Shown: positions 10,601 to 21,504 of the stretch, piece after piece
How the letters are laid out: each line of letters opens with the position of its first letter
Position numbering within the stretch: the first letter of the stretch is position 1
Assembly: GCA_947095585.1 (NCBI GenBank)
Contig: OX352763.1
Coordinates: 31,235,462-31,299,461 of the forward strand
Length of the DNA stretch: 64,000 nucleotides
Source of the DNA: Nephrocerus scutellatus
Lineage: Eukaryota; Arthropoda; Insecta; Diptera; Pipunculidae
Direction of reading: 5' to 3'
The notes under the pieces: generated by a model
The model's input: only the letters and a program-made list of their open reading frames with translations
Databases searched by the model: none
Told to the model about the DNA's origin: nothing
Made by a program: the position numbers and the translations under genes

Positions 10601-11840
10601 CGAAGAACTTGAACTTTAAACCGAGACTCTAGACAAGTCGCAGCCAAGCTAAAGACAGTGGGCTTGTCATAGAGATAAAAAATTAAATTAAGGAAAATAT
10701 TTAAACAATTAAATGGTTTAGTTTATTGTTTTCCCGTCTAAGTTCTCTTCTCATCGTCGGAAAAGAAGAAAGCAAGGAACTACGACGCATCAGGTGACTC
10801 CCAAACTATCTCACTATCCTTATTCGTAATGATATTTGGCTCTACCACCGGGCTCCGGTCCTGGCCTCCCGACTCTCTTTTTTAAAAAACAATAATTAAA
10901 GCTTCTTTCTGGGTTGAACGGTCTAACAGTAATGTATTATAGCTATCCTTCTGCACAACCGTTCGTCCTTGTCTACACCGTCACTGTCGTCATCGATGAC
11001 AAACAACCTCAAGCAAATGGAATCTGAATTCGTCGTTCATTGTTTTGTGGCTTTGACCATGTCAGATTTATGCTCGGAATGAGTTTGACATGAGCTATGG
11101 CGATCAGTTGCAATAATGGATGAGAGCCACGACATGACACAACTTTGCCCCATCTCAACATTCATGCTCATCCTTTCTTCACAGTGCAAACGGGTGATCA
11201 ATGGCTAATTCAAATGGCGATGTCTGTTTTCTATTTGAAAATTTATTAACCCCGATTCCTCCTCCTTCACTCACAGAGCCATGCCTATTTATCAGAGATT
11301 TCAATTATTGTTTTTGCTTCGTTTAGAAAAGAGATTTGTTGCAGCATGCCGTCCTGCCCTTCATGCGGCCTTCAATCATGATGCATTCTGGAAGATTCCA
11401 TCACAAAGAAAAAAAGGAACAAAAAAAATGTCTATTCATTTCAATTAAAATTCAAAGCGGCTGAGCTGAATACAAGGATGCTGTGAAAGTAATAATTCAT
11501 TTTACATCGCTGAGAACTTGAAATTTCATCAGTTGGCCAAGTGGAGTTATGTTTGAGAGATACATGGTACGTACGTATCTATATACGTAAGCAGAATTGT
11601 CAACATGATACGATTTGCGAAAAAGGTAAGAGAAAGATGAGATGATCAGATGAGTCTTTATGTTTCCCTGTAGGAACTTTGGTTGGACAGTAAATTTTAA
11701 AGTTCACGTTGGAATGTTATACCGCTTATCAATAGTTGAATTTGCTGCATAGGAATGTTGAAATAGAATGAAATGCGTTTCCGTTTGCTAATCAATATTT
11801 GTTTTCATTTCAATATTTGGAATGTACCCACTCGAGCAAT
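10601..11840. other. No gene recognised; includes a family B LINE scrap
   Basis: About 10846-10885 carries the inverted 3' tip of LINE family B (ATATTTGGCTCTACCACCGG, then CTGGCCTCCCG), the same end seen at 4210-4240 and 35700-35760. Elsewhere I see only AT-rich spacer with no domain-bearing frame. Confidence 0.4.
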
Positions 11841-11841
11841 A

Positions 11842-12310
11842 TTAAAAGCTACTTGTGTCCTGTTCTCTATTGTCTGTCTTGTAAGCAGTACTATTCTGTC
11901 GACTAGCTACAAGCTTACAAGCAGTCGCTGTTATGTTGATTGTTCGCCCTATCAATGAGATACTTTGATTATTGTACATTTCATCAAATCTAGCGTCCGT
12001 GAATCCTCTGATGTGTGTCTTCTCAAACTCCTCATTTCTCAGTCCTTTCATTTCCGGAATTGGATGGGTTTCCGAACCGTAAACGAATTTCCTCGCCACT
12101 TGGAATAAGTAGTCGTTTTTTTGGCAGTAGATACCTGCTGCTTTGTAAAACCTTGTCCTTGGAAAAAACTTGTAACTTACTATCCAGAGCTCTGTACAGA
12201 TTTGAAGTACCTTTCTTTCGAATAGAGAGATCTTTTCAATCGTAGTTGTTGAGATGGTGAACCATATGGAATAGCCATAAGTTATCACTGACCCGATTCA
12301 TTCTTTATAG
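11842..12310 (-). pseudogene. Jockey-like LINE C-terminal fragment (copy 2)
   Basis: Frame 12288-11842 reads TTTIEKISLFERKVLQICTE, then FYKAAGIYCQKNDYLFQVAR, KFVYGSETHPIPEMKGLR and GFTDARFDEMYNN. This is the thumb and tail part of a jockey-type reverse transcriptase. No upstream palm domain is present, so it is 5' truncated. Opposite orientation to the relative at 10020. Confidence 0.6.
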
Positions 12311-12839
12311 ATGAGCAGCCTGACTGTTTGACGGTCTGTTTTACATTCTTAGAAGCGAGTATACCAAATGGATAGCGTAGTTCGTTTTTCTCATTCCAGG
12401 TACTTCGTGTCTGACTTAGTTCTAATGACAAAGTTGTTCAGAAGGGTGCCATTTAAGCCTCTGTACTGGGTAACACTGGACCCCGCTTAAAAAAAACCAT
12501 GGATCATCTGCCCGGTCCATAAGCAACATGTATGGGGCACTGCCTGGGTTGCGGTTGTAGCTTGAGAAACCGTAAGTATTAAGAGTTGCATTCCAGGAGC
12601 ATACCTCGAAAAACTTAAAGAACCATAGTTCATCTGCCTCGAGTGAAAACAACCATGTAAGGGGTCCCGTCTGGGTTAGGGCAACATTATCAAACTTGAT
12701 TCCACTATTGCGTTCTTACTATAACAGGTTGGGATGCTGGACTTGCTTGTATCAATATATGATTGTACTGCTGGTACTGGTACTGCTATTCTAGATATGG
12801 GCACTGTCTTCGTATTTAGCTGCCCGGTCAATCACAGGT

Positions 12840-13135
12840 CTGTGATGGCCTAGTGGCAATTGATGTGGTTTGAGGTTCCAGATGGATATGCTGCCAGGTT
12901 TTGCTTCGGCTTTTTCCAGGCACTCATATCGAACGAAACTAGGCTATTGATGCCAGACCTCGCCAAGGTCCCGTTGGTACCCGGGATAGCTTGCTATCAT
13001 GGCGACAGGGGATCTGGTTTGACGTTCCGGATGGATGTGCTGCCAGGGTTTGCTTCGGCTTTGGCCAGGCACTCTTACCGAACGAACTAAAGCCTTTGAT
13101 GTCAGACCCCATCTTAAATCTTATTGGTACGCCGG
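12840..13135 (+). repeat. Two adjacent tRNA-related SINE-like units
   Basis: The unit GGTTTGAxGTTCCxGATGGA, TGCTGCCAGG, TTTGCTTCGGCTTT, CCAGGCACTC, CGAACGAA, TTGATGxCAGACC appears at about 12867-12965 and again at 13017-13110. In the first unit a TGGCCTAGTGG block (12847) lies about 20 bp before GGTTTGAGGTTCC. These look like pol III A and B boxes. A third relative is at about 35335-35440 (GTGGTTCGAGGTTC, CGAACGAACTG, TTGATGCCAGATC). A tRNA origin is inference. Confidence 0.45.
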
Positions 13136-13640
13136 TAGTTAAATTTGCCAACAGACGAAGTTGACCTCTTCTGAGGAAGGTTAAGTCTTAGAGACGAGGT
13201 TTACCTCCGCTGAGGATGACCTTGTCGTGTCCAACTATGGTGCGGACCCAGTTTGGTTTTGGGGATATATCGTGTGGCTTAAGGTTTACTCCTGAAAGGG
13301 AGAAACGCTGGTAGGAAAATGGATCAAATGAGAACGCTTCATGCCGAAAGGTGGGTAAGCGAGGTGCTCATCTCCAGTCTACCACGATGTACTGGGTAAC
13401 AACAAAATCGCCACATTAGGCAGCTTTTTAAATAAAAAAATTTAAAATCCCATCAATGCCAGTGGATTCTTTTAAATTTTCACTCATTAACTCATAACGC
13501 TGACAACAGTGGGATTTTCTTTGCTAACTTTGACTAGAGAATTTCTGGGAGATTCAATGGTGATCGGTCTGTAATCTCTTTTTGAAATGAATAGCGAAAG
13601 CTTTTGCTTTTTGGATGTTATTTGTGTAGGTCAGTAATCT

Positions 13641-13847
13641 TCTATCTATATAAATAATAATGAAATTGTGTTTGGTTGTTATTTATTAAAATGCGCATTT
13701 ACCATCCAATATTTTTATGAAATGTTCAATGTAGATTACTGGCAGGTGGGGGAAGGATATAGACTATAGTATATCCTCCTACACCACCAAAGTAAGAAGA
13801 AGGCTGTGTGCATATTTCCGGTAAGCGAAGCGCCCGGGAATAGCTAG
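13641..13847 (+). mobile_element. Helitron-like non-autonomous element, putative
   Basis: Starts TCTATCTATATAAATAATAATG and ends AAGCGCCCGGGAATAGCTAG followed by T, so it matches the 5'-TC ... GC-rich stem ... CTAG-3' layout of non-autonomous Helitrons inserted at A/T. A similar element begins at 14191. It has no coding capacity. Confidence 0.45.
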
Positions 13848-14190
13848 TATATACTACTCACCTATACTAATGTTATAAAGAGGTAATGTTGGTTTGTGTG
13901 TAGGAGGTAATCTTCGAGACAACTTTAAAAATTATTTCACCAATATTTAGAATGGACTTTCAGGGTGAACATAGGATTTATATTATATCGTTTAAACAGA
14001 AGGACCTTTCGTGATGACCAATGTTGTAACTAAGTTACTAAAATTGACGAAAAAACGGTCGGGGATCATAATGATTGTATGCTGTGTGCTGTGCTGTTCG
14101 CTGCGCTGCTTTCTGTACTGTACGAACATCATGCCATATAGCGGCGTCATAATGACTGTGTGCTAAGTGCTGCGCTGCTTTGTACGTACT

Positions 14191-14442
14191 ATAATCTATG
14201 TATATAAGAATGAATATCTGTTGTTTTGTAATACGACACTAAAACTCAAAAACTAGACAGCCGATTGAGCTAAAACTTTCACAGAATATGCGCCTTAACA
14301 AAATCTCGCTAAACCACATAGTGCGAATACGATCGAGGTGATGCTTTATTTAGGTTTAGGCAATAGTACACCCCTCCCGTGGTAGTGATGGCAAGGTGGT
14401 CATTCATGTGAGCGGGTGACGTATCGCCTGGGAAAAGCTAGT
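14191..14442 (+). mobile_element. Helitron-like non-autonomous element, putative
   Basis: Starts TCTATGTATATAAGAATGAA and ends GGTGACGTATCGCCTGGGAAAAGCTAG-like, followed by T (positions 14410-14442). It shares both tips with the element at 13641-13847 but little of its interior. A GCTGTGTGCTGTGCTG-type block just before it (14080-14170) resembles a block at 41960-42005. Confidence 0.4.
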
Positions 14443-14959
14443 ATTATATAAAGTGGTAAGTTTGCACTTCCAATCGGCTACACTAATCTTATGAACGGCT
14501 GTCCCGGTTTTGATCAGGTTTCCATCATTGTACAGGGTATTTTGACTCGGATTTTATAGGCTTAAGTTTTAGGTAAGTGGCTGGGTAATTTTTTGGGAGG
14601 GGACTAAATTTTTGGGGCAGTGTGAGCAAGAGATCAATTAGTGTGGGATCAGTAGGTGGTTTCTGTGGGGGTTTGGTTGGGTAGCGATCATCAGTTTGGT
14701 CGGAGCGGCAAGGTGAAAGGGAAGCCGGGGCAACGCCTGTTATTTTAGCTAAGCTTGAAAACTACTTGACCGATCAGGTTTCACCATTGTATATGGTTTT
14801 TTCCCCGAAGTTATAGTCTAAAATTTTGGGTCAGTGTTTAGGAGTTAAGTGGATCTGGGTGTTGGGTCATTAGAGGAATCACTGGTGGGTGGGAGCAACT
14901 GGGACAGACCGGATATTTCTGTTCGCGATGAACTCGAAGACCGATTTTCTAATGTAGCT

Positions 14960-15520
14960 GGATTTATGACAGGTCAGTGAGGTGAGTGGGGAGGTTTTTT
15001 TTTAATTAACTTGAAGACCACGCATTTGATGGTAGATAGGGTTGGTTAGGGTTGGTATTTGAGGTGTCTTGCGGTACTTGGAGTGTGTAGGGGTATTTGA
15101 AGGTCTTAATGATCTTGGAGTTCTTGGAGGTCTTTGGGGACCGCATATAGTTAAAACATTAAAGGTGCTGATGGGGGAGAGTTAATGTTTCTGGTGGTAT
15201 AATGGGTGGATTTTGGTCTTAGGGTCTTGAAGGCGATTTTGGAGTCTTTGACAGTCTTTTGGGAGCATTGGGGATAGGGAAGGATAACGGGTGGTTTTAG
15301 GTATTTGGGTTTTGGATGAGCTGTTGGAGTTTTTACGGTCTTACACGGTTTTTGTAGGTCTTTTGTGCTCTCTGGTTGGATGAATCTTAGAGAGGATCTT
15401 GGGTTTCGGGGCACTGAGTGTGGTTTTGATGAGAGTAGTCAGGGCGCTTAAGGCTTAAGGGGGTCTTGACGAGGTTTTAAAGGGGGCCTTGAATAGTCTT
15501 AAGAGGATTCTTAAGAGGTT
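14960..15520. repeat. G-rich degenerate repeat (GGTCTTGGAG type)
   Basis: Irregular reiteration of GGTCTT, TTGGAGGTC and GGGTTTT words with strong G over C skew on the + strand. Words resemble those of the longer array at 17545-18395. No protein domain is visible in the - strand frame here, which is Pro/Lys/Thr-rich as the repeat dictates. Confidence 0.5.
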
Positions 15521-16835
15521 TTTTGAGCTGAATTCTGTCATATTTTGAAAGCGATCAGGGGTCATACTACGAAATGTATTCATAAATATCATGTTTTTAT
15601 GAATTTTCAGAATGTTTAAATACATAGTCCTGAATTTGTGCACACCTCGTCGGGTGTGTGAATAGCAAAACTCCTCAGAACAGCTTATGTATACTAGTTT
15701 CAAAAGATATTGGCATCGACATCAATTATTTTGAATCCATTTCCTCCTGGGCTCTATTGTCTGATAAACTACACGAGGGCAATAATTATTATCATGGAAA
15801 CCGAACCGTATGAGATTTTTTACTTTAGCGGCCCAGCTGGTTGGCCCGGTTATTCCCTTTATAATATTTCTATGCTATTTTTTTTGTCCACAATGAAAGG
15901 AAGGATTTACTATTATCCGCTTTGAGAGAGAGATAGCGAAATGTGGAAAGATTGCGGACTATACTCGTAGGCGTTTGGTAGCATCGCACAAAACCACATA
16001 AATTGAATAGAATATAAACAAATAAAAAATAAAATAATTAAGAAATTAATAAAAAAAAAACGTTTGGTTGGAAAGGGGGACATTTTTGCACAGTAAGTCC
16101 TTTTAAATTAAATTTTATTTAATCACAGAATGTGGTCCGAGCAAAGACAGCCTAAATGACACACACATTTCCCACTCAGGAAAGTCCTTTTTCTGTTTCG
16201 CTGACAAATCCTCTTTTGTTGTTGTTGTTACCCCGGTTTGTTTCTTTTCCATATATGTATATACACAAATGTTATGGTAGGAAATATTTGGATTACGAGC
16301 AGAATGAATGTGTGAAGCGGCATTTGTTGTTGCCGTGGTGGAATTTACCAATTTATTCGTTTATTATTTTTTATATTTTTGTTTGTATGCGATGTTATTT
16401 TTCAATTTTAAAAATATTTTATGATAAAAACTCATTACAAATGCAGAAAAGAAAAGCTTCAAATATGTTTCTTGAAACGGGAGAGTATCTGCAGGCATTT
16501 TGTTTGTAACTGACAATCGGGAACTTCGGTAATCCGATGTTCTCAATTAACTCTGAATTGTTGCCATGTTTTATTAATTATTATTACAAAATAAATTAAA
16601 TTTAATGCTGGTCATCGCCATTGCTGGCTATCGATTTATTTTAAGTTATCGTCCTATCTATGTGTACTGTGCTGTACTGTGTGGACGTCGGCATTGTAGG
16701 AGATAGAAAATATGAACAGAGCACTATACTATATCTTCCCTCAAAAACCAGCCAAACATTTGTCGAATTCCGATAGGGTACCGTTTAATAAAACTTTGGA
16801 AACCCGACTGGGATAGTCACATCCGGTGTAAAATA
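15521..16835. other. No gene recognised
   Basis: AT-rich spacer with poly-A and poly-T tracts. Open frames are short and contain no motif I recognise. Confidence 0.3.
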
Positions 16836-17094
16836 CAGTTAACAAAAGAAGCTAGTTGGCATTAACACTGTAGACCGAAGGATACGCATACGCCTCCAAA
16901 ATCGAATGCATTAAAGTTTGGTGGCGTACCCATTTCCTTCAATATACATTACTATTATCAATGGTTAATGACCGCATTCTTGTAATGTTTGAAACAACAT
17001 TGAATTGCAGATGTCGACGAGTTCGATTTGGGAGGCGTATGCATATCCGTCACTCTATAGTGTCAATGCTCCACTAGCTTCTTTTGTTAACTAT
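16836..17094. mobile_element. Foldback/MITE-like element with about 72-bp inverted arms
   Basis: Left arm 16836-16906 and right arm 17022-17094 are inverted copies. Left reads CAGTTAACAAAAGAAGCTAG, then ACGCATACGCCTCC and AATCGAA. Right reads TTCGATTTGGGAGGCGTATG, then CTAGCTTCTTTTGTTAACT. The loop is about 115 bp. Arms are roughly 85% matched by eye. I find no convincing target duplication and no coding content, so the class is undetermined. Confidence 0.6.
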
Positions 17095-17544
17095 ATTTAC
17101 TTTTGTTTTACAGGTGGTACAATGAAGCCATAGTGGCTGTATGTGACGGTTCTCTGCTCGCACTTAATGCTCAAACGCTATTTGCCATGACTCTTAAGTC
17201 TTAACACGAGATTTAGGGGATCCATGAAAATATTATATTTTGAGAGAAAAAATTGCATTGATCCAGAAGTCTAACCCGTTCCAAAACATGACAATTTCGT
17301 ATTCGTAAACAAAATTCTATTCTATTCCATTCTATAATTCTAGTGTATAAAAAAATGCTGGAAATTTTACGAAAACAGGAGATTTTGAAAAAAAAATTTA
17401 TGGAGCCCCCTGACCGCAGTATCCGACCCATTTAAAATATGACGCTTCTTATTATCTAGGGGACCACTTTCTAAATATGACCAAAACTAGCTCATTATGG
17501 TATAAAACGGTTACGCAACCTTTGAAGCTGATTAGTGAAACGCG

Positions 17545-18395
17545 GTCGTGGTGGTCTTTAGTTGGGTTTTGAGATGGGTCTTAAGGTGAGTCATGATGGG
17601 GCCTTCAGATGGGTGTAGAGGGGTCTTGAAGGGGTTTAAATAGGATTTCGAGTGGGATGTTGATTGGCTTTTGGGAGCGTCTTGAGATGATGTTAAGGGA
17701 GTATTTAAGGTGCTACTTGAAGCGGTCTTGAGGGTTGTCTTCAGGGGGTCTTGAGGCTTGAGGGCGGTTTGAGGCGAGTCTTTAAATGGTCTTTGGGGCG
17801 TTTTGTGGGGATTTGAGACGAGTTTGAGAGGGTCTTGAGTAGAGTCCCGCAGGGGGTCATAACTTAGTCTTGAAGTAGTCTTGAGAGGGTTTTGAGAGGG
17901 TTTTGAGATGAGGTCTTTAGGGAGTTCTGTGTGGATCTTTAGAGGGTATGGACGGAGTCTTAAGGAGTTATTGAGATCTTGTGAGGATTTTTTGCGGTAG
18001 TCTCAATTGGGCTTTGAGAGGGTTTTGCGTGAGTCTTAAGGGAATCTTGAGTGGGGTTTATGGAGGTTTGAGAGGGTCTTGAATCTTAAGAGGGTTTTGT
18101 GAGGGTCTTGATAGAATCTTGAGGGGTTCTTGAGGGGATTTTGAGAGGGTCATGAGTGAAGTCTTGAGGGGGTCTTAAGGGAACCTTGAGTTAGTATTGA
18201 TGGTGGTAGTAGCGTGGTCTTAACGGGGTCTTGAGGTGATATTGAGGAGTCTTTAGGTAGTCTTGAGGGGGGCCCGAGGGGGTTTTGTAAAAATCTATAG
18301 TAGGGTTTTAAGGGGATTTTAAGGTAGTCTTGATGGGATTTTTGGAGTGTCTTGAGTAGAGTCTTAAGAGGGTTTTGTTTGAGTCTTAAGGGGGT
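17545..18395. repeat. Degenerate G-rich minisatellite (GGGTCTTGAG type)
   Basis: Dozens of imperfect iterations of a word of about 15-20 bp, variants of GAGGGTCTTGAG and AGTCTTAAGGGGG, with extreme purine/G skew on the + strand. Segment 17395-17520 just before it carries the TATGGAGCCCCCTGACC / CATTATGGTATAAAAC repeat also present at 5098 and 55190. The - strand frame 18398-18150 is a Pro/Leu/Lys repeat by-product. Confidence 0.65.
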
Positions 18396-19380
18396 CATTT
18401 ATGTGCAGCCCGAGATTTTTTGCCACCTACTCGAACTGGATGAAAACTTCCTGTACAGCTCTTGGGTTTCTACCAATAATTTTTGCGTAAGCCAGTGTCT
18501 GAATTGATTTATAGAAAATTGTTTCTCTCACCGTTACGTCAGAGTCTCGGATCGCTTTCTCCAAACCCAAGTTGGAGAGTCCATACCCTTGTCGGAGCCC
18601 GTTAAAGATGTTGAATGGGCTTGATAGTGATCCGGATATTTAACTTGGCTTATAACATTGGTCATCGTCAACCTTCAAAGTCGTGTCAGTTTATTTGGGA
18701 TGCCGAATTCTGTCTTGGCTTTAGAAAAGTTCAACTCTTGCTTTGCTATCATAGGTGGCTTTAAAGTCTATAAAAAGATGGTGTAGTGAGTTTTGAAACT
18801 CAAGACATTTTTCCATCACCTGCCTAAGGGTGTAAATTTGATTAGCCTCAGGACTTACTCTCCCTGTATTTAGGGCGAGTCCTATCGCTTGACCGTAGTT
18901 GTTTCATGTCTCTTCAATGCGAAGGGCAGCCGTGTTGACTCGAATCTGATTCGCAGATGCAGTCTTTCGTGATGATGCAATACGTTGGCACCTCCGTACG
19001 TTCGTACCGTCATCAGTTTCGGATTGTGGCAGTGGTCTTTCTGGTTACAAGTGGCTCTATCAGGATATGCAAAGGTGGCTTTGTAGATATTTTTACGCGC
19101 ATACCGTGTACTCGCCACGACAAAAGGATTGCTTGCTGCCATCTATATGAATCGTTGTCCATTGTCATTAGTGTTCTCGTGTAAGCAATGGGTGCTAATT
19201 TACTGCATGAATAATGGCTCCCTACCTATTTTGGAATTAATATCCCCCAGAATGATTTTTACGTCATACTGAGGACAGGCATGGAGATCCCGTTCGACAG
19301 ATCCAAAAAAATCGTCTTTTTCATCATCTGGGGAATCCTTTCAACGAATCCAAAAACGCTCCATTAGAGAGCGATAATTG
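18396..19380 (-). pseudogene. RTE-like LINE, family B copy 2 (degenerate)
   Basis: The inverse of family B. 18400-18610 matches the RT region seen at 36380-36560 (shared block GTACAGCTCTTGGGTTTCTAC), and 18740-18850 matches the motif A region. The frame 19142-18882 reads NIYKATFAYPDRATCNQKDH and RTYGGANV, the C-terminal part of an APE-type endonuclease (compare HKATWTSPDH, IDHIAISRKW at 32700-32850). 19230-19330 continues the endonuclease in broken frame. Many stops. The region from about 3600 to 4240 of copy 1 is not represented, so the 3' end is missing. Confidence 0.6.
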
Positions 19381-21300
19381 CAAAATATGCAAAAGAGGTT
19401 AACATAAATATTGTACATGCAGCTTATAAAAAATGTTGTCAGTACTTATTCATATAAGTTTTAGGTTCAAGACTAGAGAAGACTGTCAAAATGTCCTCTC
19501 TTGAAAGTATAAGTTGGCCCAAGTCGGTGACCTGATCAACTGGTTCCGTTTTTTATCCGTGTTGATGAAGCAAACTCCCAAATGTTTAAGAAACATACAA
19601 AATTTTAAGCTCTGTGGACTACATGTAACTTTTATTAATAAAATATTTAAGATTCCCATATTTTTTCGTAGCGAAGGCCTAGTTTTTAGTTTTTGATCCC
19701 TTTAGAGCACTTAAAACTGCAGTTTGTGATTACAATCGCGCTCACGTGCCAATCACTTAATTGTCCAGGCCAATTGTAAATGTCCACTGGCATATATTGA
19801 TAAAAATTGTACAGAGACTAATACCATCAAAAGCATTTAGCAAAAAAATGTACGATCCATAAAAAGTACTTTTAAGATATAACTTTGTTGCATTTAAATT
19901 AAAAAAAAAAAGAAATTGAAAATGTGGCTGCGCCTGCCACGAACTATAAGCGGTAAAAGTTTCATTGCAATTTTGAACAATTTGCTGCACTGCACAAGCT
20001 GCAAATCCCACACACAACTCCTGAAGGATGCACTTTATTTCGTATTCTTGAAAAAAAGTCCATGGGCAAAAAATTCATACGCCGCTAGCACACAAGGACA
20101 CAAACGTGGAATTGAAAAGAAATGAAGAAAATTCACAAAACGTATTCCAACGCCCAACGCCCACACACAGTCTAAAATTATGGGCAAACTTTGCCGGGAC
20201 CGCAATAGTTGCATTTGTAGCCACACCTATTATGAATAGTTGAGAATCCAATAACCTTCGCAACTTTATTATACCAAAAAAAAAATGGGACTTCGTTATA
20301 GTAGAAGAATTTTCTGAATCATCTTCTCTGGGACACACCAGAACTAAGCGCAATGGTTTTCTGTAACTTTTAGGAAACAGACACTTGAATCTCACTAAAT
20401 GCAGGATCGCACGCGGTTATTAGGCCTTAGTAAGCATATTTTATGGGGTTCCAGAAAACTGATTACTTAATAGAATTTTTACTTATTTGGAAAATACCCA
20501 GGATCTTGAATCGAATTTCCTCGTAGTTGCTTGAATCAATGTACCAAACCTTAATCTCACGTAGTCCTTGTTTTCAGTTCTATGTGCAAGACTTACAATT
20601 TCAACACCACCGGGAGCCAATTATCTATTTGTTTCACTTAAACACCAATTATCCTGTGTTGTGCATTTTATATGTAAGCACATTTTTAAGGAATATCACT
20701 AAAAGTATTATGTCCATCTTTTCCTGCTTAATACTTTTCTACATTTCCTAGTAATTTTTCCCATTTTAAGAAAGTAAAGAAAAGTCCTAGGATGCACTAA
20801 AACTCCCCTGGATGTCATACGCTCAGGCAAGTCATGTTTAATGTCATATGGAACGTTTATGGTAATTGCCGCTCTTTGAATGTGTCACGTATAAAAGAAG
20901 CATCTTTCGGTTTGGCTAGCACACCTTCCGTGCAATAGCAAAGGCATAATAAAGTATTTTTGCTTGCTTCGAGACTACGCCATGCATATTGTAGCACAAA
21001 GAATGTTTGCTCAATTCTATCGTAGAAGGTAGCAGTAAGTTAGATGCTATTAGCTAAATAGATTTGTTTTTCCATATTATCCAGAATATAAAAAAGTATT
21101 GCAATTCAGGAAATATGCTATTTATTCAGCGCTGTATTCAGCAATTAACTTTATACGATTCGAGTTCCGTGAACACCGCCAACATAGGGCATAATGAGAT
21201 AGAGATTGATTTTGTGACGTTAATCAGCGCCCATCCACAATATTGCTATTGCAGATGTATCAGTAGGGGATCTGCATTGTGATTGATCGGGAAACAACTG
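19381..21300. other. No gene recognised
   Basis: AT-rich spacer. Small frames (for example 20075-20395 on the - strand) show no motif. 21060-21150 contains three ATTCAG words of the sort clustered at 24980-25180. 20840-20990 has the composition of decayed coding DNA on the - strand, but I cannot assign it. Confidence 0.3.
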
Positions 21301-21504
21301 ACTGCTCAAAACTTGGTTTGAGCCAGTAGTGCAACAATCAAGTTCGTGATGTAGTGCTTGTTTTACCTTCTAGTGGTGGTCCCCGGCAACTATGTGTATA
21401 AATGTAGGCTAAAATTGCAATAGTGAACGGTCTAGCGTTTCTAGTCTAGGTAACGTGGTTAACAACCTGCGGTACCGAAAATCCCCGCTACTGAAACCGA
21501 CACA

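Noticed and set aside
18150..18398. Proline/leucine/lysine-rich - strand frame resembling a repeat protein
   Set aside because: Dictated by the G-rich minisatellite; neighbouring repeats are full of stops in every frame.
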